A stretch of 42,124 bases of DNA from CAYRES01 sp964423425 (GCA_964423425.1 CAYRES010000016.1:1-42124); one strand, 5' to 3'; positions 17,228-25,844 are shown, counted from the first letter of the stretch. Notes: generated from the letters alone by a model not told the origin. Numbers and translations: made by a program.

Positions 17228-17385
17228 GATACCCAGATGACAGCCGATCAGAGCCATGGCGTAGGCCCCGGAATGCGAGGAAATCAAGACCCGGATTCTC
17301 TGGCTCGAAACAGCGGCCGCACATCCTATTGCGGGAGTTGTGTGCCGGCAGGCAGCATCCGAAGCCGAGTTGACGCCAAGCCGAC

Positions 17386-17808
17386 CTATTCGACATCGCC
17401 AATGGAATGAGAGAACTCCAGCGCATGAACCGCAGCGTTGAAATCGCCACCCACCGAGTCCGTCAGAGAGCATGCCACGAGCACCTTGAATCCGGCGTCG
17501 TAGACGTGCGCCATCACGTCGTCGCAATCCGGTCCCTCATGAGTGGACCGCCGCACCGGGCACGCCGCACCACGCAGAGCGTCCATCGTGGTCGCCTCGT
17601 GAACGATCTTCTTAGCCCGATCCGAAGTGGGGCACGTCGCCGTGAATCGTCTTTCACCAATCTGAAGGTTCATGGTCGCACCTTGCGTCTCTTCGCTCGT
17701 CTCGACCGACACCGCACTTGCGGTCTCGCTGTCACCCACCTGTGCACTCGTCTCTGTGTCCTCCGCACCGCATCCGCTCAATAGAGATAGTGCGACCGCC
17801 ACCGGCAT
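17386..17808 (-). CDS. Small Cys-containing lipoprotein of unknown function
   Basis: A 140-aa predicted lipoprotein. MPVAVALSLLSGCG gives a short signal with lipobox LSGC; a Ser/Thr/Glu linker follows, then a domain with four Cys residues (FTATCP, GAACPV, PDCDDV, LVACSL). The frame stays open upstream to 18018 and contains another hydrophobic stretch, so the true start may be earlier, but that would run into the end of the Fic gene. Family not recognised. Confidence 0.55.
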   Translation of the reverse strand: MPVAVALSLLSGCGAEDTETSAQVGDSETASAVSVETSEETQGATMNLQIGERRFTATCPTSDRAKKIVHEATTMDALRGAACPVRRSTHEGPDCDDVMAHVYDAGFKVLVACSLTDSVGGDFNAAVHALEFSHSIGDVE

Positions 17809-17929
17809 GCTTCCCGCATCCCAGTAGTGCACGGTGAGGCCAATGATCCAGGCGACGAGACAGCATGTCACTATGACCAACTGGTGTATATGGCCTCGCG
17901 CGATCAGCGCCCGGTGCAGGTTGACGTTA

Positions 17930-19213
17930 CTAGCCGGACCTCGGACTGCGCGGCGGGACACGTCGTGCAGGCGGACTGGATCGGGTATCTCCCGCCGGGC
18001 TGGCCAGGCGACGTTCAAGATCGGTGAAGGCTTGCATTAGTTCCGGAGCTTCAAACGTCCGGTTGCGCCTGCCAATGGTCGACTGAAATATCACCTTGGC
18101 CTCGACCATCCGTGCAATAGCCTGGTTGACAGCAGGAATGCTGCGGCCAACCACATGGGCAGCGCTCTGCACTGTGAAGATGGGTATACCCGGGAGGGCC
18201 CGAATCAGTAGGTCAGTGGCCGAGTCCGCTCTCACGCGACCGAGCCTCTTCCTCCAATCCTCCTGCAGGATGCCCACACGTTCCTCGAAGACGGCAGCAT
18301 CATCAACAGCCCTCTTGGTAGCGGCAGCGAACAGCCCAATCCAGCGATCAAGGCTCGCCTGTGCCTCGGGAGAGTCCGCCGAACCTATATACCGCGTGGC
18401 AGTGAGCGCGCTAACGTATTCTGTCGACCATGTGGCCAGAACGAGGGAAACAGGCGGGAGCACTCTCGGAGCGACACCACGGCGCCGCAGAATCAGCTGA
18501 GTGAGAACGCGACCGGTTCGCCCATTGCCATCGACAAACGGGTGAATCGTTTCGAACTGCGCATGGGCCACGGCTGCCTGGGCGACCGGCGGCAGAGAAT
18601 CCTGGTTGCAGAACTCAACGAGGTCGACAAGATAGTCCTGCACAAGTTCCCAAGGCGGAGGCACGAAGGCCGCGGAGCAAGGATTGAAGGCAGAGCCGCC
18701 AATCCAGTTCTGCTCCTTGCGCACCTGACCCCCCTGCTCGGCGAGAGGGGTTCCATCCAGTAGACGTCTGTGTGCGTCGAGCACCAAATCGACCGTGATA
18801 GATGCGCCTTCCTCCAGACCCTCGAGCGCGCCTGCCATGGCATCAATGCTGCCCAGCACTTCGTTGGCGGTGACGTCGGCAGGACCTTCCCCAAGACCTC
18901 GAGCAGCCTCTGCACGCAGCAGCCGCCGAGCCCCTATTTCCAGACCCTCGATCTTCGACGAGGCCACCGACTCGCTACGAAGCAAGAGCCGGGCAAGTGC
19001 CTCGCTGTCGCAGAGCGTCCGCGCCCCGGCGTTAAGCTTGGTTACAGCGGCTTCGGCCTCACCGACGTCAGCCGCCACCTCTCCATCGAGCCGAATGGTC
19101 CGTCCGACTAATGGGTCAGGTATGTAGGTGTGATATACACAGGACTTGCGATCACGGCGCGGCAGACCAGCCTGACCGCTTGCCTTCCAGGTTCTCTTGG
19201 AAACCTTTCCCAT
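17930..19213 (-). CDS. Fic family protein with C-terminal winged helix
   Basis: A 427-aa protein. The Fic core motif HPFVDGNGRTGR (about residue 247) is intact, so AMP transfer or a related nucleotidyl or phosphoryl transfer to target proteins is likely. The N-terminal inhibitory-helix motif (S/T)xxxE(G/N) is visible as SSKIEGLE (near residue 85), typical of class II self-inhibited Fic proteins. The C-terminus (LLIRALPGIPIFTVQSAAHVVGRSIPAVNQAIARMVEA) is a winged helix that could bind DNA. ATG 19213 follows AAGGAGG. A perfect palindrome spans its promoter, so autoregulation through the winged helix is plausible. Confidence 0.9.
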   Translation of the reverse strand: MGKVSKRTWKASGQAGLPRRDRKSCVYHTYIPDPLVGRTIRLDGEVAADVGEAEAAVTKLNAGARTLCDSEALARLLLRSESVASSKIEGLEIGARRLLRAEAARGLGEGPADVTANEVLGSIDAMAGALEGLEEGASITVDLVLDAHRRLLDGTPLAEQGGQVRKEQNWIGGSAFNPCSAAFVPPPWELVQDYLVDLVEFCNQDSLPPVAQAAVAHAQFETIHPFVDGNGRTGRVLTQLILRRRGVAPRVLPPVSLVLATWSTEYVSALTATRYIGSADSPEAQASLDRWIGLFAAATKRAVDDAAVFEERVGILQEDWRKRLGRVRADSATDLLIRALPGIPIFTVQSAAHVVGRSIPAVNQAIARMVEAKVIFQSTIGRRNRTFEAPELMQAFTDLERRLASPAGDTRSSPPARRVPPRSPRSG

Positions 19214-19669
19214 CGGGGCCTCCTTAGTAAAGCTTATGTTACAACCTTTACTAAGATGAGTCCATATTTAAGGTTGCTGCGCCCGGCGATCGAAGGCCCG
19301 CGACCGCGTTCCTGCGGGAACGAGCGTTCGTCGGAATGCGGCTCCTCGCGACGCCGCTGAGTTCCCTGGTCCCCCATCCCGCCGTGGGCCGAGTTGACTG
19401 TCTTTTCTGCGAACAGGTTATCAACACTTCACTGAGCGAAACGATCGCTATGTGTGGGTGGTGCTCGGCTCTGTGACCAAAGGGAGGATCGGGAAGCTCC
19501 CTCTACCTGCGGAACCTCATCCGCTCAGACGACTGTTCTTCCGTCACAGACACCGACGAGCCGCAGGCCTCGTCAAGGAACTCAGCGATTGCCGTCGGTG
19601 CACCGAGGTTGATCCACCCCCTCACGAAGCACGCCAGTACCGAGAGTAACAACTTCCCAACCCTCCGGC
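19214..19669. other. Intergenic region; only the Fic promoter/operator is supported
   Basis: Beyond the operator (19223-19255) I see no convincing gene. A minus-strand frame at 19503-19724 has no ribosome site and overlaps the small ORF at 19670. Confidence 0.4.
19223..19255. promoter_or_regulatory. Palindromic operator over the fic promoter
   Basis: CTTAGTAAAG (19223-19232) and CTTTACTAAG (19246-19255) form a perfect 10-bp inverted repeat with 13-base spacing. On the minus strand it overlaps a promoter with -35 TGGACT, a 17-base spacer and -10 TAACAT, and ends at the AAGGAGG of the fic gene. A bound dimer would block the promoter. Confidence 0.7.
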
Positions 19670-19804
19670 CTACGCAAGAGAAGAACCGATCTCTCCCGCC
19701 TGTCCCTGCTCGCCGCCAGAACACCCCAAGGGCATGACTAACAAGCCTATAAGCAGCAGCATATAGGCAAGCAGCTTGTAGACTTCACTGTTTGGTTGCT
19801 TCAT
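19670..19804 (-). CDS. Small lipoprotein-like peptide (44 aa)
   Basis: MKQPNSEVYKLLAYMLLLIGLLVMPLGCSGG...: an N-terminal hydrophobic helix ending in a lipobox-like PLGC. The ATG at 19804 is preceded by AGGAG about 8 bases upstream. It starts 15 bases after the end of the protease remnant. It may be a genuine small gene or the head of a degraded one. Confidence 0.45.
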   Translation of the reverse strand: MKQPNSEVYKLLAYMLLLIGLLVMPLGCSGGEQGQAGEIGSSLA

Positions 19805-19819
19805 GACCAGCACTCCTGG

Positions 19820-20215
19820 CTATCGCAGTCCATAGTTATAGTTCATGCCCTCTTTGTCACCTTGCGCAAGTGTACACATCCAGTAATCCTCGGCTGCTGT
19901 AGCCTGGTACATTGTCGGTCTGTTGGCATCCGTATACTAGTCAAACCCTTTATCTACATGATCTAGTCCGAGAGCGTGTCCTAGTTCGTGTAGAGCTATA
20001 CTGTGCATACAGAAACCGTTACGAGCGTAGGTACCGCTAACTGGACCCTTCTCATAGTAGGTTATCTGAGTAGTGTTAAACGAATATAGATAAACAAACA
20101 TGGACGAATTGACCCAGCCCGACTGATTAAAGATGTCTCCAATTATCCCAATATGTCCATCGCCGCCTCGAAGACTACTTTCTACAATACCAGCGGCAAA
20201 GCCACTCGAAGCAAG
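19820..20215 (-). pseudogene. Matrixin-type zinc metalloprotease fragment with internal stop
   Basis: On the minus strand the frame carries the metzincin zinc site HELGHALGLDH. It stops at TAG (19939-19937) six residues after the last His (VDKGFD), but the same frame continues for 38 codons, YTDANRPTMYQATAAEDYW..., to TAG at 19822-19820. The PTMY there is the Met-turn expected after a metzincin zinc site, so the first TAG interrupts a real gene. The N-terminal part (signal and prodomain) is missing: the frame runs into the tRNA-Phe-like segment at 20216. Two lesions make it a pseudogene unless the stop is read through. Confidence 0.75.
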
Positions 20216-20249
20216 CCGGAATTGAACCGGCGACACCATGATTTTCAGT
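20216..20249 (-). repeat. Candidate attachment site: partial tRNA-Phe copy
   Basis: Identical to 27359-27392 except at 20231. The segment covers the anticodon loop (CTGAAAA), variable region and T arm. The T stem is GCCGG/CCGGC here versus CCCGG/CCGGG in the intact tRNA, so the differing base keeps pairing with its own flank. The acceptor arm and 5' half are absent, so it is not a functional tRNA. Confidence 0.65.
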
Positions 20250-20368
20250 AGTGACTGCGGCCGAGCAAGAAAGAGCAACGGCGACCAGTGAAGACCAAGA
20301 AAGCCTGCACAGCCCGGTATTCATCCTGCTTCGGCGATCAGCCACGACCAACCGCGACCACCTGCGGC

Positions 20369-20401
20369 GTTGGCTCGGCGTTGGCACGGAATGGCCGAAC
20401 C
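20369..20401 (+). repeat. TTGGC repeats, candidate integrase arm sites (left end)
   Basis: GTTGGCTCGGCGTTGGCACGG followed by AATGGCCGAACC: spaced TTGGC units about 120 bases inside the island. A similar GTTGGC...GTTGGCTGAACC block lies at 27272-27294 near the other end. Confidence 0.35.
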
Positions 20402-20545
20402 AGGCGGAATCGGCAGGCACCTTTGAGCCAAGTGAAGGTCCGGGAACGAGAGCTGGTGCATTGGGGTAGTGTAACCGCCGCGCCCTCTTCATCGGCGCCG
20501 CGACGCAACCCGCGGCTTCCTGCGAGTAGGGTGGGAAACCCCATA

Positions 20546-20925
20546 CTACTGAATCTGGACAACCCTCGCATCCTTGCTGACGCGGTAGACGAAGGGCCCC
20601 GAGTCTCGGTCCAGCACCTTTCTTATTCGAGTCTCTGCGGTCAAGAATATCTGAATCGCGGCTTCTGATCCCAGGCAGGCAGCTGTCAAGACGAAGATGC
20701 GCAAGCCTGCCTGTATGTAGGCTCCCGCTCAGCCGCGCGATACCGGATACGAGCGACCTCCGTTAGGAGAATCCAGCCCCGGCGCCCAAGTTCAGGGAGC
20801 GACTCCACATCTTTCGTCTCTTGCGGGAAGTGGTCGTCGTGCGCTTCAATAAGCCACCCGCGCAGCCGGAGCTCACGAGGGACCCTGCGACCGAGATTGC
20901 GGTCGCAGAAGAACGTGTCTCCTAC
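20546..20925 (-). pseudogene. VapC45-like PIN-domain toxin, frameshifted
   Basis: The minus strand reads TFFCDRNLGRRVPRELRLRG then EAHDDHFPQETKDVESLPE and GWILLTEVARIRYRAAERE in one frame. It continues as YIQAGLRIFVLTAACLG and GPFVYRVSKDARVVQIQ-stop in another. The two parts join if one G is restored near 20722. The 'FFCDRN...HDDHFPQ...RGW-LLT...FVLT...GPF-YRV' pattern matches VapC45-type PIN-like toxins, which act as ribonucleases. There is no ATG, GTG or TTG at the 5' end; the overlap with the antitoxin stop reads GTA where a start is expected. The toxin is therefore broken at two points. Confidence 0.65.
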
Positions 20926-21379
20926 GCCGCCGACCGCAGCCAGAACTCGTACCTTAGCGCTGCTTGAACATCGTCCTGAGAGAGCCCAAAGTCGTCGGCG
21001 ATGAAGTCCACTGACTCATCTGCCTCAAATCGCCCACGAATCACTTCGGTGCGGACGCCGCTGACGTTGGGCAGACCAAACGCGATCTCTGGGTTCTGAA
21101 GAACGACTCTGTCGCGGGGGTGCCATTGGACCGGCCAACCCTCCTCCCAGTCAATGCGCGTGAGATAGGTCCTCAGCACCGGCTCAAGAGCCCTCTGACC
21201 GCCTTGAGTGAGTGCCGTGAGATGTTCCGTCTCGCCTTCGACGAGCTCGGACGCCTTCATGAAGAGGTCCTTGCCCGAAACGAAGACATCGCGTCGAGCG
21301 AATGGGTGCTCCCCAAACTCAGCCATGGCGATACGGTGGGCCTCCCGCACCGTCTGAAGCGAGATGCGGTTCGCCCTAA
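20922..21379 (-). pseudogene. VapB45/DUF433-like antitoxin, 5'-truncated by the IS
   Basis: The reading frame comes out of the IS end at 21379 (VRANRISLQTVREAHRIAMAEFGEHPFARRD...) and runs to TAG at 20924-20922. The C-terminal part, RGRFEADESVDFIADDFGLSQDDVQAALRYE, is the DUF433-type domain of VapB45-like antitoxins. The N-terminal DNA-binding part expected for full-length members is missing because the IS lies there. The first in-frame start is GTG 21350, giving 142 aa, without a clear ribosome site. The stop overlaps the toxin frame. Confidence 0.7.
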
Positions 21380-22745
21380 CAGTGTGTTGAAAACCGCCCC
21401 GTCATGTCGGCCATCCTGATCCCCTTATCTCCTTCCCTGGCTATCTTTCTGGACCCCGAATTGATAGACTTTTCCCTGCAAATCAAGGTCAAGGGGGGTG
21501 TGATGCGGGGAGATGAGGAACGGCAGGAGAGCATGGTGATGCTGGCTTCTCTCGATGATCGGGTACCGGCCGATCATCCCCTGCGCCCCCTCCGCCGGAT
21601 GGTGGATCAGGCGCTTTCCGCCATGAGTCCTCTGCTTGGGAGCCTCTATGCCGAGGGGGGCCGTATCTCCATCCCCCCTGAGTACCTCCTGCGCGCCCAG
21701 CTCATCGGCATCCTCTACGGCATCGCCTCGGAGAGGCGTCTCTGTGAGCACGTCGAGTACAACCTGCTCTTTCGCTGGTTCGTGGGGCTGCCCTTCGGGG
21801 AGAAGATGTGGGATCACTCCAGCTTCAGCAAGAACCGGGACCGGCTGCTCTCCTCCGAGGTGGCTGAGGCGTTCTTTGAACATGTGCGCGGCCAAGCCGA
21901 GTCCCGCCGGCTCCTCTCCCGCGAGCACTTCTCCTGCGACGGCACGCTTCTTGAGGCGGCCGCCTCCTTGAAGAGCTTCCGGCCCAAGCAAGAGGCGGGG
22001 GATGACGCCGAGCAGGGAGGACCCCCGGCCGGCGGCGGCCGCAACCCCCAGGTGGACTTCCACGGCGAGCGCCGCAGCAATGCCACCCATGCGTCCACCA
22101 CCGACCCCGAGGCCCGCCTGGCCCGCAAGTGACGGGGCAAAGAAGCCCGGCTGGCCTATGCCGGACACATCCTGGTGGAGAACCGGCACGGTCTCATCGT
22201 GGACGCCACCGTCACCCCGGCCACCGGCCGAGCGGAGTGCGAGGCGGCCCTGTCCCTGCTTCACCGCCAGCGGAACCGCCAGGGCGGGCACATGACGGTA
22301 GGAGCGGACAAGGGCTATGACACCACGAGCTTCGTGGCGGGCTCCCGCCACCTCTCCATCACCCCGCACGTGGCGGCCAAGCGCCGCTACAGCGCCATCG
22401 ATGGCCGCACCACCAGTTGGGAGGGATACGAGACAAGCCAGCGCCGACGCAAGCTGGTGGAGCAGCCCTTCGGCTGGATGAAGGCCTGGGGTGGCCTGCG
22501 CAAGCTGCGTCACCGCGGTCTTACCCGGGTTAAGGCCATCTTCACCTGGAGTTGCTGCGCCTTCAACCTGCTGCGCATGCGAAAACTCGAGGCGGAGCCG
22601 GCTTCGGCATGAACCAAAGGGGGGAAACCGAGCCTCGTGGGGAGGGCACATCCCTCCCTGGTCGCATCGTTCATCGCCACAGCCTTCATCGTCTTCCCCT
22701 GCAACCTACCGGCTCGCTGGTCGAGGGGCGGTTTTCAACACACTG
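21380..22745 (+). mobile_element. IS5-type insertion sequence (1366 bp)
   Basis: Perfect 21-bp terminal inverted repeats at 21380-21400 and 22725-22745 (outer end CAGTGTGTTGAAAACC). One transposase gene on the plus strand, inactivated by a nonsense codon. Flanks are CTAA on the left and CTAG on the right: both fit the YTAR target of IS5 but are not identical, consistent with loss of adjacent host DNA after insertion. Confidence 0.88.
21503..22612 (+). pseudogene. IS5-family DDE transposase with internal TGA
   Basis: ATG 21503 follows AAGGGGGG. The frame encodes MRGDEERQESMVMLASLDDR, the N-terminal helical region (PEYLLRAQLIGILYGIASERR, NLLFRWFVGLPF) and DDE residues in SCDGTLLEA, GADKGYDT and VEQPFGWMK. 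At 22130 TGA interrupts ARLARK-stop-RGKEARLAYAGH. Relatives read ARKGRGKEAR here, so a GGA Gly codon probably became TGA. Without it the gene would encode 369 aa. Other genes in the window use TGA as stop, so recoding is unlikely. Confidence 0.87.
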
Positions 22746-23514
22746 CTAGTACCCAGTACGGCCCGCTGACGATTCTGTCGCCCGAGGGCAACACGTCCGC
22801 GTAGTCGAAGCGGGCATCCTTGCCCCCATTTCCGTACGTCCAGGTTCCCGAGACGCTCGTCGCCTCTGTTGGCTGGGAACGAATCCAGCTGAGGGCAACG
22901 GCGAGTTTCTCTTCCGGGGCCGAGCCAGTCTTGTTCTGCTTGGTCATGTCAACCGATCCCTGCGATCCATCCACCGTCTGTGGGAACCACTCATGGGTCG
23001 CATCGAGAACGATCTTCTCAATAGGTGAGAGCCGTGGGCCGGCAAGCCGAATCACTGCCTCGACTAGTTCCTCTCCTCGAAATCGGTAGTCGTCGGCCTC
23101 CTCTTGGCCGACGAAACGGACAAGGCCACGTCCAGGCGGCAACTCCGTTGACACCCACACGATGACGGTAGGCTCGTCAGCCCTACTCAGGATCAGCGCC
23201 AAAATGGAACCGAGTTCCTGGTCGGGCCATTCCCAGGTCCGTGCGAGGGAGTAGGCTGCATAGAAATCGGCCAGTTCCTTTTCTGGATAGGGCATCGGAT
23301 CTTCCAATACAGGCTTCTCGAACCATGGACCCACCCAGTAGCCCGTGACCGTGCTTTCGTTGAGGGTCGGCAACCGCGTTTCGGCGGAATTGCTGACACA
23401 GCTGGACAGGCCCGCAACTAGGAACAGAAGAACTGCCAGACCCACCAAGGGGACAACCGGCAGCCGTTGCAGCACACCGGGCACGGTCGCCGGATTGTCA
23501 TTGGCTGACAGCAT
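22735..23514 (-). CDS. Lipoprotein of unknown function, 3' end replaced by IS sequence
   Basis: About 259 aa. Hydrophobic segment and lipobox LSSC (near residue 36), then an external domain (TVTGYWVGPWFEKPVLEDPM ... DYRFRGEELVEAVIRLAG ... SWIRSQPTEATSVSGTWTYGNGG). The last codons (AVC and stop) lie inside the IS terminal repeat: the natural sequence ends at about YWVL, 22746. The true C-terminus is unknown. ATG 23514 is chosen over TTG 23523; neither has a strong ribosome site. It is co-oriented with the next two genes. Confidence 0.6.
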   Translation of the reverse strand: MLSANDNPATVPGVLQRLPVVPLVGLAVLLFLVAGLSSCVSNSAETRLPTLNESTVTGYWVGPWFEKPVLEDPMPYPEKELADFYAAYSLARTWEWPDQELGSILALILSRADEPTVIVWVSTELPPGRGLVRFVGQEEADDYRFRGEELVEAVIRLAGPRLSPIEKIVLDATHEWFPQTVDGSQGSVDMTKQNKTGSAPEEKLAVALSWIRSQPTEATSVSGTWTYGNGGKDARFDYADVLPSGDRIVSGPYWVLAVC

Positions 23515-23669
23515 TGCCACCAAGGTCCATCCATCTCTGAGGTACCAGAGGGTCCGAGATCATCGGCTTCATCGCCATGCTCGCCATCTCGAGTCCTTTC
23601 CGGGTGCACTGCCGGCAGCGCCCTCGTCTGCCTCGGCGTCCGTCCACTCCTTGGCGCCCCAGCCGCGCA

Positions 23670-24335
23670 TCACGCGTACCCTCCCGAGGCCGGGGGCAGC
23701 GCCTGGTAGGCAGGCTTGACTTCGATCATGGTCTGGATGCGCCCAAAGAGCGTCCTCAGCGACACCGCCTCTGGTCGCGCAGCGCCGCTTGAGTCATCCC
23801 AATAGAGGTGGATCTCGCGGCCGCCCAGGCGAACGACTAGGTCGTACTCGATCGAGGGCGTGTGCCACATCTGGGTGCCGGTATCCACCGGAGCAAAGGT
23901 CTCTGGATAGAAGGAGGGCTTCAGTCGCACCAATTCCTGCCACACCTCTTGGAGTTCTTCGGGGGTGAGAGCGAGAGCCACCGTGGCCATCCCGGCAGAG
24001 ATGAGGTCCTTGGTGAAGGTTCCCGCCCCGGTGTCGAGCTCGTTCCTGGCCCCCACGCCGTAGCGCAAGAGAAACGTGAAATCCTCCGGCATGTCTCCTG
24101 AGAAGACGAGGGAGCGGCCTCGGGCGACGCCGTCCATGAGGTTGGCAAGCAGAAGCGCCGCTTCTTCACGGGTGGCGGAGTACCACCAATCCGAGCCCAC
24201 GCTTTGCCTATCCAGGTCATAGAGCTTGTTCAACGACGCTGCGTCGATCAACCGCCTCTTCGTGTCCTCCCAAGTCCCTCCTTGTGGCGGCCCAGGACTG
24301 GCGACACCAGACGTCATCCGACTCACGAGGTCCAT
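23670..24335 (-). CDS. Hypothetical protein of a widespread uncharacterised family
   Basis: About 221 aa, no signal peptide visible. The central pattern LLRYGVGARNELDTGAGTFTKDLI, followed by ALTPEELQEVWQELVRLKPSFYPE, EYDLVVRLGGREIHLYWDD and a terminal KPAYQALPPASGGY, recalls a family I know only as uncharacterised and often secreted. The ATG at 24335 overlaps the end of the HEPN gene by 13 bases; in-frame alternatives are 24380 and 24317. Probably co-transcribed with the HEPN gene. Confidence 0.6.
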   Translation of the reverse strand: MDLVSRMTSGVASPGPPQGGTWEDTKRRLIDAASLNKLYDLDRQSVGSDWWYSATREEAALLLANLMDGVARGRSLVFSGDMPEDFTFLLRYGVGARNELDTGAGTFTKDLISAGMATVALALTPEELQEVWQELVRLKPSFYPETFAPVDTGTQMWHTPSIEYDLVVRLGGREIHLYWDDSSGAARPEAVSLRTLFGRIQTMIEVKPAYQALPPASGGYA

Positions 24336-25651
24336 GGCACGCTCTCGTACTGGCACTGCCGGATGCTTTCCGGCTGCCAAGTGAGGCGGTTGGTGAACGG
24401 CCCGTCGTACTCGACGAACCGAAGGATGACCAACTCGATGTAGTAAAGGGCAAGTTGGAGGACCTCATGCATCAGGCTCGGCGTGACGCTCACCCTGGGG
24501 ATCGGATGGACAACGCTGTTCCTGACCCAGCAGATAAGTTGCGGACCATCCCCGGGCTGCGCATCTGCTCTCCCGGCCACGAAGCTGCCCGACTCCTGAA
24601 GCACGGGTGGAATAAGGGGAGAAACGTCACACGTCGCGAGAAGATCCCGAATCTTGCGGTCTGTTCCAAAGTCACGGGCACTGAACTTCTTCTCCGTGGA
24701 GACTGACGGTGACCGCCAATGAAGCAGTGCATACCAGGAAAGCAACTCCAGCCCCGCGACAGCCTGGATGACTCTGGCCTCTAGCTCACCAACCGACAGC
24801 GCGTGAACGTACCAGGCGATCCCCAGCCCGAGGGCCCGTCGAGCCTCTGGAACACGCCAGAGTTCGCTAAAGCGAGCGTACGCTTGCGCGAAGCGTTGCG
24901 GCTTGTAGTGGGGAAACCAATTCCCCTGATTGAGAAACGGCTGGCTCTTCCACACCGTCCAGGGCTCGCAGGCTACCTGACCGTCCTCGTCAAAGCCGAC
25001 CGGCAAGGCAAAGCCACACCATGCACCGCGCACAAAGGAGAGGAAGCGGAACAATGGTCCCAGGGGCTCCATGGCTTCAAAGGGTCTGCCATCGCGACGA
25101 TGAACCTCGCACACGTGGGTCAGCGCATACCCTCCACTGGCGCGGGCCGCTTCGATGAGCTCTCCACAGTTCCGTACTGGATCGATCACAACCACGTATT
25201 TGTCGTCAGTTAGCAAGAGTCTTCCGGCCACCCAGGCATCGCCTCGGCGTACCGGGTCTCCGATATAGGACCCGAGATTGCAGAGCTGGGCAGTGAGCGA
25301 CGCAACCCGGGGCCAAGAGGACAGTTCATCGCGCAGCACCCCTTCGCACAGGTGACCGTTCGAACCGATGCTGACTCGGAGGACGAGGACGTCAAAACGT
25401 CTGTCCAGAGAGGGCAAGGCCAGCTGCGTCTCCCCCGAGTCGGCCAGATCGCCCGGCGGTGTATGGACGGAAAATCGCACTCGCGGAGAGGGAAGCCAAT
25501 CAAGAAATACGGCCCCCGCCCCCACCGAGCTTCTGCCGTTCCTGGTGAGGACCATTTCTCCGTCAAACAACGCGATCCGGGCATTGGAGTCAGCCATCGG
25601 GTGAACCGGCTCCGTGGCCGCGGGCACCTGCTCAAGGTTGCCGCTCAGCAT
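24323..25651 (-). CDS. HEPN-motif protein (candidate defence ribonuclease)
   Basis: A 442-aa soluble protein. Near the C-terminus VRNSVVHP (Arg about 377, His about 382) fits the RNxxxH catalytic motif of HEPN ribonucleases; surrounding segments are helical (LQLALYYIELVILRFVEY after it, SVGELEARVIQAVAGLELLSWY before). The N-terminal half is beta-rich with LFDGEMVLTRNG and LALPSLDRRFDVLVLRVSIG, resembling in layout ApeA-type proteins: N-terminal sensor and C-terminal HEPN. Defence function is inferred from motif and island setting. ATG 25651 has GGAAG at 8 bases; TTG 25666 is an alternative. First gene of the three-gene minus-strand set. Confidence 0.62.
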   Translation of the reverse strand: MLSGNLEQVPAATEPVHPMADSNARIALFDGEMVLTRNGRSSVGAGAVFLDWLPSPRVRFSVHTPPGDLADSGETQLALPSLDRRFDVLVLRVSIGSNGHLCEGVLRDELSSWPRVASLTAQLCNLGSYIGDPVRRGDAWVAGRLLLTDDKYVVVIDPVRNCGELIEAARASGGYALTHVCEVHRRDGRPFEAMEPLGPLFRFLSFVRGAWCGFALPVGFDEDGQVACEPWTVWKSQPFLNQGNWFPHYKPQRFAQAYARFSELWRVPEARRALGLGIAWYVHALSVGELEARVIQAVAGLELLSWYALLHWRSPSVSTEKKFSARDFGTDRKIRDLLATCDVSPLIPPVLQESGSFVAGRADAQPGDGPQLICWVRNSVVHPIPRVSVTPSLMHEVLQLALYYIELVILRFVEYDGPFTNRLTWQPESIRQCQYESVPWTS

Positions 25652-25844
25652 GATCCGCGCTTCCAACCCCCTTGCCCTGTGAGGCGGGCGGTGCTCCCGT
25701 TACGCCGGATTCACCATAGACACAAATGCCGTGGCTGTCCAGAACCAGATCAACCAGAAGAACGCCTCGACCGCAGTCGGCATGCGAATGGCCGTTGACT
25801 TCCCGCCAACACGAGCGAACATGGTGTCAACCAAAGGAGGCACC

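Noticed and set aside
19503..19724. 73-aa minus-strand frame (…LGAPTAIAEFLDEACG…)
   Set aside because: No ribosome site, overlaps the better-supported small ORF at 19670, no motif.
19937..20278. 113-aa protease ORF starting MLFLARPQSLLKIMVSPVQFR
   Set aside because: The N-terminal part is the antisense of the tRNA-Phe-like segment; the real protease sequence starts about 20215 and continues past the stop.
22130..22132. TGA read as glycine (alternative genetic code)
   Set aside because: The position is Gly in relatives, but many intact genes here end in TGA, so a GGA-to-TGA mutation is far simpler.
21425..22651. Minus-strand frame spanning the IS
   Set aside because: Antisense to the transposase, whose DDE residues are clear.
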